Below are positions 32,610 to 42,881 of a stretch of DNA of 64,000 bases, in pieces. This stretch comes from Drosophila miranda. Taxonomy: Eukaryota > Arthropoda > Insecta > Diptera > Drosophilidae. Each line of letters opens with the position of its first letter. The stretch's first letter is position 1. The notes beneath the pieces are model-generated. The model had not been told where the DNA came from and searched no databases. It saw only the letters and a program-made list of their open reading frames with translations. A program made the position numbers and the translations under genes. The stretch spans positions 13,872,001 through 13,936,000 of the forward strand of contig NC_046673.1 of NCBI RefSeq assembly GCF_003369915.1, given 5' to 3'.

Positions 32610-34216
32610 ACGATAGGTGGCCAGGGCTGAGGGCGACGCGCCATCTAGCGGAAGTCCAGGGAGGCTCGATGGTGTATGGGGACATCGGGGGGAGCTGGAG
32701 CCGTCACTGGGGATATACGGAAGAGAATAGGATTAGTTATATGTATTAGTAAGGGAAAAAGGGATAAATAGGAGTGAAAATATTAGAAAACGTGGATTGG
32801 ATTATAGAAATCGTGGAGCGTGGACGGAGTAACGTTGAATTTGGAAATTTTGTGCTTAAAACAGAAAGTTTGAAGTGAGTACAGAAAAGGCGGGCGATAA
32901 AATAGGTTGTAATGCAGAAAATTTTACTAACAGCCGGCAAGGAATATAGCCACCAGAACCGGGCCAGAAGGTTTCCTGGAGAGGGACCCTGGAGTTCGAG
33001 AAAGTCGACTGCAGAGAAGAAGACTGCCCAACGGAACCTGAGTGAGTTCGTTCCAGTTGCGCGTGTGTGAGCCAAGTAGCGCGGGACGTGTGAAGGGGGA
33101 GGGTGAAAGAGGACGATTTAGCTGCCAGGGCGATTCTAGCCACACCGCACGATCGTTGCATCGCCTTCCAGTGCGTGCCACACGTTTGGTCTCATTCACC
33201 AAGTAACAACCCCGAAACCCTATTCACACACACACACACGCGCACACGTATACACGGACCTATATAAATTTAGGGCTGACCGGCCACGGCCAGCGATCGC
33301 CCACGTCGTTTGAACTTAAAGAAAAAAAAACATAGTCCGCACTCCAAACACCGTTCCACATTAAATGTTATTTTGTTCCGTGTGTTGTCCTTTATTTAGT
33401 AATTAGTATTAGCTTAAACCGTTTAACGTACATTGAAAAAAAATATGTAAAAACACCAACACCTTTCACGAACCTAAATCTGCGATCAGCTGTTCAGTGC
33501 CAGAAGATTAACCCTTAGTGGGTGACGCGGGGGTCCCATCAGTCCACCGTATTTGGTCGAGCGATTTGTGGAAAAATATTGTTTATTGTTTATGTCCCGG
33601 GGACCCTTAACAAGAGCTCTTGGTAGGTTAAGTCTCCGTAGGGGCCCGAGTTAAATTAACTCCCGTAAAACTGGATCCACTCATCTACACATATTCCATT
33701 ACGTATGGGTGAGGGTATCCCTGTTGGTTGAACGAAATTTCAGCAGTTATTTCCTTGTTTGCCTTTGTGTCGAACGTTTTGGTGTTTCTTAGTGGTTAGT
33801 GATAATTTTGAGTATAGCTATTTATTAATGAGAAAGATGAAATTGTCAATTTACGATTATTAAAGCTTGGATATATATTGAAGCATGATGCATTAAATTT
33901 AAAATAGAGGGAGGACGCGTGGCGTAAGCCATGGATTAGGCCAGCCGTTACCGTTCCAGCAGAGGGTGGCCAAAATGAACGTTGTGTTTGGTCACAGGTA
34001 GGGCGGGCGCGCGAAGTGATAACACCCAAGCTTCACCCACTTGATAGCCGTCTGTTTATGATTTTCTTTGTTGTTGTTAGGTTGTTGTAAGTTTTGATGT
34101 CCCGAGAAGTAGTATGTCTCCTTTTTTGTCTACATTTGGCGGGCAAGGGGAACTACCCAGCCCTGGGGTCGACAGCTAGCCGGCATTGCCCTCTGGGAAA
34201 CAAGCCAAGTGTAACA
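32592..34216 (+). repeat. Right LTR of nested element
   Basis: 1,625 bases; differs from the left LTR at about five positions (for example AACGATA versus AACAATA at the start), implying a young insertion. Confidence 0.9.
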
Positions 34217-34304
34217 TTATAGGGAACAAAAAGTACAGTACGATAGTGACGAAAGCTTAGACCTAGGGTATCGCCCCCCAGAGCCGAAACAAAATCGGTC
34301 AGAA

Positions 34305-35564
34305 ATGGATGCAGGAATGATAAAAGCGTTGGTAGACGGCGCGATCGCCAGCGCCCTCGCCGAACAAGAACGGCGTTTAACACAGGAATTCAGCAGTGAA
34401 ATCCAAAGTATGAGGAATCAAGTGAGAGCCCTAAGTATAGAAACCCCTCAAGTAGAAACCTTCAAAAGAGTGACCATCGACCCTAACATAAAGTGCGAAG
34501 TTAAGCTAGACATTGTGAAATCGGTGCCGACCTTTAGCGGAAACCATGAGGAATATGTGTCGTGGAGACAATCTGCCACAGATGCGTACGAAGTCTTCAA
34601 AATTTATGTAGGTAGCCAGACACACTACGAGGCTGTGGCCATTTTGAAAAACAAAATTTGCGGTACCGCGCGAGCGCTACTCACGTCCCACAATACCGTA
34701 TTAAATTTTGACGCAATTCTGGCCAGGCTAGATTGCACATACGCGGACAAAACGTGCCTACGGGTACTACGTCAGAATCTGGAAATGGTTCGACAAGGTG
34801 ACGCCGACCTTATGGCATACTATGACGAAGTCGAGAGGAAACTCACGCTCGTCACGAACAAAATAGTCATGTCACATAATGCGGACACGGCAACCATCCT
34901 GAATAAGGAGGTTAGGGACGACGCCCTCCACGCATTTATTGCAGGGCTCAAACGGCCGCTTAAATCATTGGTGCTGCCAGCACAGCCCAAAGACCTCCCG
35001 TCCGCGCTAGCGCTAGCGCGGGAAGCCGAAAACAGCATTGAAAGAAGTGCATTCGCGGCATCTTACGCAAAAGCTATAGAAGACAAATCCATTGTTTACG
35101 AGGGTAACAAACGTAACAATAAATTTCAAGGAAAGCAATGGAAAGGTGAGGATAAAAATCCACACTTCATTCCTAAGCAGGGCCAAGGCAAGCCGCAAGA
35201 GGACAGCCTCTGGCCAAAGCGCGGGGATACCGAAGTCGTTGACCAGAATAAAGTGCAGCCTATGGAGGTAGACCCTTCGTTATCCAAATTTAGGCAGGAC
35301 ACAAGCTGGGGAAAGCCACAGAGTAATAATAATTACAAAAGGCAGAATTCATCTCAGCGTCAATCGGGGCAGAGACGCCAACGAGTAAATAACATAGTGC
35401 AGCAGGCCTATAACCAAGAAGAACAAGAGTACTCGAATACAGCCGAAGCCGCAGTCGCCGAGATCGACGAAGAAAACGACCCGACCGGCAACGACTTGCT
35501 CAATTTTTTAGACAGCGCTCCCAATTGCCGTTCGTCGAGCGACAATTGGCGGGCAAAACACTAA
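34305..35564 (+). CDS. gypsy gag
   Basis: 419 aa, intact, starting at the ATG at 34305. The central region (FSGNHEEYVSWRQSATDAY, CGTARALL, DALHAFIAGLKRPL) is the errantivirus capsid-like Gag. The C-terminal part is basic then acidic, without a CCHC knuckle, as usual for gypsy-type Gag. It ends 40 bases inside the pol frame, which is in the -1 phase, so Gag-Pol would come from a ribosomal frameshift. The nested element separates it from its promoter in the 5' LTR. Confidence 0.9.
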   Translation: MDAGMIKALVDGAIASALAEQERRLTQEFSSEIQSMRNQVRALSIETPQVETFKRVTIDPNIKCEVKLDIVKSVPTFSGNHEEYVSWRQSATDAYEVFKIYVGSQTHYEAVAILKNKICGTARALLTSHNTVLNFDAILARLDCTYADKTCLRVLRQNLEMVRQGDADLMAYYDEVERKLTLVTNKIVMSHNADTATILNKEVRDDALHAFIAGLKRPLKSLVLPAQPKDLPSALALAREAENSIERSAFAASYAKAIEDKSIVYEGNKRNNKFQGKQWKGEDKNPHFIPKQGQGKPQEDSLWPKRGDTEVVDQNKVQPMEVDPSLSKFRQDTSWGKPQSNNNYKRQNSSQRQSGQRRQRVNNIVQQAYNQEEQEYSNTAEAAVAEIDEENDPTGNDLLNFLDSAPNCRSSSDNWRAKH

Positions 35565-38500
35565 AAATTCTAATCGACACCGGAGCGGCAAAAAATTACG
35601 TGAAGCCCATAAAGGAGCTAAAGAACGTAACTGCTGCCGACTCCCCTTTCACAGTGAGCTCAATACATGGCTCCAGTGAAGTAAAACATAAGTGCATAAT
35701 GTGCATTTTCGGGCTAAAAGCCCCATTTTTTTTGTTGAACACGCTAAATACGTTTGATGCCATTATAGGTTCCGATTCGCTAACGCGAGCGGGAGCGGCA
35801 TTAAACCTGCGCGACAAAACAATCAAGTACGGAAACGTAACGGAACAGCTTCAGTTTCACGAATGCGACAGTGTAAATTTCACCCAAGTCGACGACCTAA
35901 CGGTCCCAAAGGCGGTAAAAGCCGAATTTAAGAAAATGATACTGAAGAGAATTAGAGTTTTTTCGACCTCTAGCGAGGCGCTTCCCTTTAACACCTCAGT
36001 TATCGCCACTATTCGAACAGAGAGTAACGAACCAGTCTACTCTAAATTATACCCCTACCCCATGGGAGCAACAGACTTCGTGAACAAAGAAGTCAAAGAA
36101 CTACTGAAAGACGGAATAATCAGGCCATCTAGGTCACCGTATAACAGTCCGATTTGGGTCGTAGACAAGAAAAAGGACGACTCAAACGGCAACAGGAAAA
36201 AACGGCTGGTAATCGACTTCAGGAAACTGAACGAGCGAACTATCGCCGACCGATACCCCATGCCTAGCATACCCATGATTTTAGCAAATTTGGGAAAGGC
36301 AAGGTTTTTTACCACCCTAGATCCGAAATCAGGCTACCACCAAATATATATGGCGGAAAAAGACCGGGAAAAAACTTCGTTTTCAATAAACGGAGGAAAA
36401 TACGAATTCTGTCGCTTGCCCTTCGGGCTTAAAAATGCGGGAAGCATTTTCCAAAGGGCAATCGACGACGTTCTACGTGAACAGATTGGGAAAACATGTT
36501 ACGTCTATGTAGACGACGTAATAATTTTTTCTGAAAACGAAAAAGACCATGTCAGACACATCGACACGGTACTGAAATGCCTGTGCGAAGCTAACATGAG
36601 GGTGGCCCCGGAAAAGACAAAGTTCTTCAGAGAAAGTGTTGAATTCTTAGGCTTCATAGTGACCAGGGGCGGAGCCAAGACAGACCCAGAGAAGGTGAGG
36701 GCGATAAAGGAATACGCCGAACCAAAAACGCTGTTCAGCCTCAGGTCATTCCTCGGGTTAGCAAGCTACTATAGGAGCTTTGTCAAAGACTTCGCGGCAA
36801 TAGCAAGACCCCTAACTGCCATACTCAAAGGAGAAAATGGCACGGTCAGCAAGCACATGTCAAAGAAAGTTTCGGTTCAGTTCGATGAAACGCAACGCGA
36901 CGCTTTCGACCGCCTGCGAAACATACTGGCATCAGAGGATGTCGTACTAACGTACCCAGACTTTAAACTGCCTTTCGACCTAACCACCGATGCCTCAGCA
37001 AGCGGCATCGGAGCGGTGCTTTCCCAAAATGGCAGACCAATAACAATGGTGTCGCGCACACTCAAAGATTGCGAGATGAACTACGCCACAAATGAGAGGG
37101 AACTACTAGCCATCGTTTGGGCCATAGGGAAACTACAAAACTACTTATACGGTACTAAGGAGATGCGAATTTTCACCGATCACCAGCCCCTGACCTTCGC
37201 CGTGTCTGGAAGAAACACAAACGCAAAACTTAAACGGTGGAAAGCCTTTATAGAGGAACACAACGCTAAAATTTTCTATAAACCAGGGAAGGAAAACTAT
37301 GTCGCAGACGCCTTGTCCCGACAAAACATTAATAACTTACAGGACGAGCCGCAGTCAGACGCGGCCACCATGCACAGCGAGCTCTCACTGACCTACACAG
37401 TGGATACCACTGATAAGCCTCTAAATTGTTTCAGAAACCAGATAATTCTGGAAGAAGCAAGCCAGCCGCTACGGCGGAACTTCATTATCTTCGGCGGAAA
37501 AACCCGCCACATAATCCATTTTAATAACAGAGACTCCCTGATCGAATCAGTAAAAGAGGTGGTCAATCCGAACGTCGTGAATGCAATTCACTGCGACCTT
37601 CCAACTTTAGCCTCTCTCCAACACAACCTAGTGCTGAGGTTTCCGGCATCCAAATTTTGGCATTGCAAAAATTTCGTGAACGACATCACAGATGCAAGCG
37701 AGCAAGTGGAAATAACCACAATAGAACACAATCGCGCCCATAGGGCTGCGCAGGAAAACGTTAAGCAGATCCTCCGGGACTACTATTTCCCAAAGATGAC
37801 GAAGCTTGCCAATGAAGTGGTCACAAACTGTAAAGTATGCACCAAAGCAAAGTATAATAGACACCCTAAAAAACAGGAGCTAGCAGTGACCCCAATTCCG
37901 TCGTATGCAGGAGAAATGCTGCACATCGACATTTTCTCTACAGACAAAAAACTCTTCTTGACCTGCATTGACAAATTCTCAAAATTTGCCATTGTGCAGC
38001 CCCTAGCTTCTAGGGCAATAGTAGAAGTACGTGCCCCCATCTTGCAATTGATGAACTTCTACCCGAATACCAAGACCATATATTGCGACAACGAAGCCGC
38101 CTTCAGTTCCGAGACAATTACGTCTCTGTTAAAAAGCCAATACGGAGTTGATGTAGTTAACGCACCTCCTCTTCATAGTAGCTCCAACGGGCAGGTAGAG
38201 AGGTTCCACAGCACCTTGGCAGAGATTGCAAGATGCATGAAGATCGACAAAAAAATCGACGATACAATCGAACTAATCATGCGTGCCACGGTAGAATACA
38301 ACAGAACGTTGCATTCGGTCATAGACGAGAGGCCGGTTGAAGCAGTTCATACCAACAACGAAGATCTTAAGTTGACAACCTCGGGAGGATTAACCCCGGT
38401 AGACAAAACAGAGTCTTCGAAGTAGGCGAAAAAGTATACCCAAAGAATAACAGAAGGTTAGGAAACAAGCTAACCCCGTTGTACACGGAAGAGCGGGTGC

Positions 38501-38565
38501 AGGCAGATCTGGGAACATCTGTTCTCATTAGAGGGAGGGTGGTCCATAAGGACAATTTGAGATAA
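35525..38565 (+). pseudogene. gypsy pol (protease-RT-RNase H-integrase), frameshifted near its end
   Basis: The main frame runs 35525-38425 in the -1 phase relative to gag. Order: aspartic protease (LIDTGAAKNY), reverse transcriptase with the YVDD box, RNase H (LTTDASASG, NERELL, HQPLTF), then integrase with an HHCC finger (HRAH, CKVC) and DDE residues in HIDIFS, YCDNEAAF and NGQVERFH. The expected C-terminal integrase segment continues in another frame from about 38390 to a stop at 38563, so a small indel has broken the end of the protein. Confidence 0.88.
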
Positions 38566-38607
38566 TCTAAACAAAAATTACTACAAATCTAGTTATCACT
38601 CCCACAG

Positions 38608-40331
38608 GTTGGCCGCGATACTCCTCGTACTCCTTACCACAACAAATGCGCGGATTACCGACTTTTCCCAGGCGAACTATATCCCTGTACGGGACGGAGA
38701 TGTGTTGGTGTAGGAACAAAGAAGCTGGGTGAGGCACTCGACAAATCTGACCGAGTTAGGGAACATCATAGACGATACTGCAAAAATGTCCGAGATATTA
38801 CCCCAATCGCATATGCGAAAGCTGTTAGAAGTAGACGTAGAACACGCAAAGAACATATTGTCCACCCTAATGATACACCATAGAATGGCAAGAACCCTAG
38901 ATTTCTTGGGAACAGCACTCAAAGTTGTTGCGGGTACCCCTGATGCTTCAGACCTCGAAAGAATCAAATTAACAGAAGCCCAACTTATCAAATCAAACAA
39001 TAGACAGGCAGTGATCAACACAGAAGCACAGAGACAAATCAATTTGCTCACCGACACGGTTAACAAAATATTGAAAGAAAAACAAGGTGATCTGGTAGAC
39101 ACCGCTCACCTATATGAAACATTACTAGCAAGGAATAGAATGCTTATCGCAGAGATCCAGAACTTGATGCTGACTATCACACTTGCCAAGTCAAACATAA
39201 TAAACCCTATCATATTCAATCATAACGACCTAAAATCTATCTTTAACGAACAGCTCACGGAGGTCCCCATAGTTAGTCTTATGGATGTATCTAGAATTAA
39301 GATTTTTCAATCGAATATTGTTATCCATGTCTTAGTTGAGTATCCTCGGATTAAAAGTAGATGTAAGAAAATCCTAATTTTTCCCGTGTCGCGCAACAAC
39401 ACCGTGCTACAACTACAAGACAACTGTTGCAGCAGACGATCGTAATTACCCTATCGTAGCGTGTGCGATGTTGTGAGCAGAGCTTTTGCTCTCACACGCC
39501 GCGCTCTTGTACTGCTCTCTGCGCATTCAAGATCGGCTCGACGGTGGAGTCGGGGAGTTTTGCTATCTCTGGCTGCGACCAGTCGAATAAATGCTTTGAA
39601 GTCGAGCACTTTTTTTATTTAGTCATAAATTACCTGACAATTTAACGTAAAAAACCGAAACTAGAGCCCGCTGGACCGGAGTCATCAAAACGTTTGTTTT
39701 GGAAAAACTCTTCCGAATTTTCAACAACGTCGTAGCGGAATGCGAAGAGGGGATCCTAGCGGTAACCGAATGCGTCGTCACCAACTTCGCGACATTCTGC
39801 AAGCAGGCCGCACACAGCACTTGCGCCCGCGAGATACACGCCGGACGCGCAGCCTCATGCCGCACGCGACCGAGCCACCTGGCATAATCATCATCAACGG
39901 GCAGCCGGCGAGGGTCAGCGTGGACAACGGACCTCCAGTAACAACAAGAGGGGCTAATCTCGTTACATTCGAGAGCAAGGCCACAATAAACGATACCACA
40001 TACGTGAACCTCAACGGAGCCGTGAGCAAGGTGCCAGGCACAGCGGCTTCCCCCCTACTCACCGTAATAGGGCACGACGAAGTCCTCAGCCTACCACTCC
40101 TGCGACGGATGAACGAACACAACATTCAAGTTATAGAAGATCTAAGGAATGATGTGACATCCGGCGGATCACCCAAGATCTGGTTTGCGGCAGGAGTAGC
40201 CGTCAGTTTCGCGCTTTGTGGCTTGATGCTTCTACACCAATACTGGAGTCGGAGAAACTCCACGATCAGGCTCCAGAATGTCATCAGGGAGATCGGCATC
40301 CCCGAGGACAGGGATCACCCAAGGGGGGAAT
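38608..40331 (+). pseudogene. gypsy env relic, multiply broken
   Basis: The segment follows a splice acceptor (CCCACAG at 38601-38607) and opens with a hydrophobic signal-like stretch. A TAG stop interrupts it at 38711. Frames at 38729-39445 (helix-rich Env surface/fusion-type region) and 39695-40331 (cysteine-rich part and a C-terminal membrane segment near 40180-40245) are the remaining pieces. A foreign insertion and further stops lie between 39440 and 39660. It cannot encode a full envelope protein. Confidence 0.8.
39451..39634. mobile_element. Small unidentified insertion in env
   Basis: About 180 bases flanked by AATTACC at 39444-39450 and 39628-39634. It includes AATAAA (39586-39591) followed by a T-rich run, as in the R/U5 part of an LTR. 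Ends do not form an obvious TG...CA pair, so a solo LTR is possible but unproven. Confidence 0.4.
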
Positions 40332-40781
40332 AGTTAACACATATTACAAGTTATCGCACCACCTTAACTTCATCATCTTGCGTCACCCCACACATAAACA
40401 TCTTGCAGCGCTCAGTTCAGGAAGCTGACACAGCACTGACGCTGTTGTGGGCCGTCCCTCACTCCATTGGCCAACGGCAGTCGCCTGATTCTGCCGGATG
40501 TGCTGGGATCAGCGAATTCCATTCTTGCATGAATGGTTCGCGAGCTGGGGATCTGGGAGTTAAGTTTTAGTTTAGAATTGAATAAAGAGCGCGTCGCTCC
40601 TAATCAAACTCCGGCTAAGCCGTCAATATATTCATTTAATTGGGTTATCGTGCCTTAAGGGCCGGTAATAACGGAAGGAAGTTCTTCCCATCATAATCTT
40701 CAAAGAAGAGAAGACAATTGGTCACGGACCGTGGCAAGGGACCAGATCAACCAAAGAGTTCAGCTGCTTAGAAATATAATT
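40332..40781 (+). repeat. gypsy-type 3' LTR
   Basis: 450 bases; starts AGTTAACACATATTAC directly after the purine tract AAGGGGGGAA and ends TATAATT, then the TATA target duplication. Confidence 0.93.
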
Positions 40782-41166
40782 TATATTGTATATTGTAGAT
40801 CGTGTAGATTGTATTATATTATGTAATAATAAAATAAAGTATAAAGATGTAATGCAAAATTAATTTGCGCTGAAAAAATGGTTTTTTCCTGGAGAATGCT
40901 ACAATGCCAGTTGCCCTGGGACTTGGCCAAGAGACTTTCTTTTCGCACTTTCACTGACAAAAAAAAACAAGTTCCTTTCTTGGAAATTGAACAAGACAAA
41001 TTTAATATTTATTTTATTGGTTATACGAATTTAATCAAATAGAAGAAATTAATGAATGCAAGTACAAATAAAAATAATCCATTCATAGGAAAAAGAAAAG
41101 GAACAAGTCTTCAGACTCTCACTCAGTCATCGCTACTGTTAAACAGTTTCCAAGTCGATCGATCGT

Positions 41167-42381
41167 CTAGGGAATGGTGTTATTTAGAACGGCCTTGAGC
41201 AGCAAATAACTTAAAACATCTTTGCGGCCACTCTCTGGATCGACGATCCGAATGAAGCGAACAGGCATGCGGGTGAAGTGGATTTCCTGCTGTGTGGGAG
41301 TAGATAATTCTATATTTCCCACGCCATCCCAGTGGATCATGTCGCAAGAGACCTCCACGGTGCAGTTGGACGTGTCATTGGTCTTTAGAATAACTTCGAT
41401 AGAGATGATATTGATTATGCACCAGAAGCTCAGCTTAATAACGATCTCATTTTGGTTGACAACAAAACCTTTACCTAAATGGAAGGCCACATCCACTCCT
41501 GGAGACACGTGGGCACGATAGGGCAATATCGACGTGATTATCGGTTTCTCGATGGCGTCGAGTATTTTTACGGACTCGACGATCCCAGAGGGACGCACCA
41601 CACGCACCAGGTCTTCGACACTAATGAGAGAGAGACGTACAAGCGAGAGCACCGATTTGATGTCCACGCCCTGATTGTGGCGACTCCATTTGAGTACCGA
41701 TTGAAAGACATTGATTTCGTGTTCAATCAATGTGTCCCGTCGCAGCACTTCTTCCAGTGATTCCTTGGACAGCATTTGGAAGGACTGGTGTTTCAGAACT
41801 TGGGGTGCATTTTTGTCCATGAACTTGAGACATTTCATGGACAGCTCTGCAAGATTGAATTTGCAAGCTGTATCCAGGATCATGCACGTGTTGCTGATGG
41901 ACAGATTATTCTGCAGATGTTTGGCTAGGGCCAATACGACTTCTGGCAAGATATACAGATTTGCCAAACCAAGCACTTTGGAGGTTGCATCCACGTCCAC
42001 GGATACAGCAAGAATGCCCGAGTAAAGATAGCGTAGGATTACCTTGAATGCCTCCAGCGGCACGTCCAGACGCACCTCCATCGGCTTCTTCAGGGGTTCC
42101 TCCATCGACTCCTCCAGCGGCTCCTCCAGCGACACCTCCAGCGGCTCCTCCAGTGGCTCCTCTTGGGGCTCCTCCTGCGGCACGTCTGGTTCATTTGACT
42201 CGGTCATGTCTCCGTAGAGCAGGGCGCGGAAGTACAGGCTGCGCTTTGCTAGTATCATACGGTGCGCCGGCAGGCGCTGATCCTCCACAATGAACCACAT
42301 ATCCGAGAATACCTCGTCCATGAAGAGACTGCCTACATCCTTCAAGAATCCTTCGCGGAAGGTGTCCTCCAACGTTTTCAT
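41167..42381 (-). CDS. BTBD9-derived BTB/BACK/discoidin-like protein, copy 4
   Basis: 404 aa, intact despite the provirus about 380 bases downstream of its stop codon. Copy-specific residues are MDEVFSD, LAKRSLYF and DTSNCTVEV. It shares REGFLK/SLFMD with copy 2 and the deleted SVDVD form with copies 1, 3 and 5. The minus-strand AATAAA near 41037 remains between the stop and the provirus, so 3' end formation should be unaffected. Confidence 0.88.
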   Translation of the reverse strand: MKTLEDTFREGFLKDVGSLFMDEVFSDMWFIVEDQRLPAHRMILAKRSLYFRALLYGDMTESNEPDVPQEEPQEEPLEEPLEVSLEEPLEESMEEPLKKPMEVRLDVPLEAFKVILRYLYSGILAVSVDVDATSKVLGLANLYILPEVVLALAKHLQNNLSISNTCMILDTACKFNLAELSMKCLKFMDKNAPQVLKHQSFQMLSKESLEEVLRRDTLIEHEINVFQSVLKWSRHNQGVDIKSVLSLVRLSLISVEDLVRVVRPSGIVESVKILDAIEKPIITSILPYRAHVSPGVDVAFHLGKGFVVNQNEIVIKLSFWCIINIISIEVILKTNDTSNCTVEVSCDMIHWDGVGNIELSTPTQQEIHFTRMPVRFIRIVDPESGRKDVLSYLLLKAVLNNTIP

Positions 42382-42881
42382 GGAGCTGCGGCGTCTCTTA
42401 GCGGCGGACGAAGCGGAGGACGAAGAGGTTTCTGGACTGATCTGTTTGGACTGGTAGGTGTTTTTCTTTAGATTTGTAATCCGTATATTCAATAGACTTA
42501 CTTTTTTTTCGTTTTCTTCAGCAGCTAATTTTTTAAGTGCAATTTCTTGTCACACGCTTTAAAGAGAAGTTGGCTGCAAAAAAAAATATCGATTGATTTG
42601 ATGAATATATTGCGATATTGCGTCCATGCGATATGTGCATTTTAATTAATTTTTTTTCTTTGAACCCCCTACTACTCTGTAATAAATTTCGTACTTATTG
42701 TCGCTGTTTCTATTTGAATTCTTCCGACTATTTACTGCTTCTATGTAATTTAATGTGGTACATACATATATCGATAAGACATTCTCCATCCAAAAACCCC
42801 ATCCCTATTTACATATGAGTTGTACTTGGTAAGCGATGCAAAAAGTACACTTTTTTCAGATTAAATGCACAAATGCACAAT

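Larger units (their letters stand above)
27406..34216 (+). mobile_element. Nested long-LTR Ty3/gypsy-class element, pol deleted
   Basis: 6,811 bases inserted in the gypsy leader, with TTAT target duplications at 27402-27405 and 34217-34220. LTRs of 1,625 bases start TGTTCCAGTCCC and end AAGTGTAACA, and differ at only a handful of positions. After the left LTR comes TGGCGCCGCGCCC, a possible primer-binding site, and GTGGGGG precedes the right LTR as a purine tract. The internal region has one Gag-like frame and no protease, reverse transcriptase or integrase. LTR length resembles Osvaldo/Ulysses elements, but family assignment is tentative. Confidence 0.85.
26680..40781 (+). mobile_element. 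gypsy-type endogenous retrovirus (errantivirus) with nested insertions
   Basis: A 14.1-kb insertion bounded by near-identical LTRs starting AGTTAACA and ending TATAATT, with a 4-bp TATA target duplication. Order: 5' LTR, PBS (TGGCGCCCAAC at 27103), leader, nested 6.8-kb LTR element (27406-34216), gag, pol, broken env, purine tract (40321-40330), 3' LTR. Without the nested element the provirus is about 7.3 kb, the size of gypsy. It is defective: the pol end is frameshifted and env carries a nonsense codon and an insertion. Confidence 0.93.
25799..42881 (-). repeat. Array unit 4, split by gypsy insertion
   Basis: Left part 25799-26679 and right part 40782-42881, with the TATA target duplicated at both sides of the provirus (26676-26679 and 40782-40785). 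The insertion falls in AT-rich DNA downstream of BTB copy 4, so the coding region is not broken, but the distal 3' flank is displaced by 14 kb. Confidence 0.92.

Noticed and set aside
27406-34216. Two 1.6-kb identical blocks as a segmental duplication
   Set aside because: TG...CA ends, a 4-bp target duplication, a downstream primer-site-like sequence and a purine tract show they are LTRs of one element.
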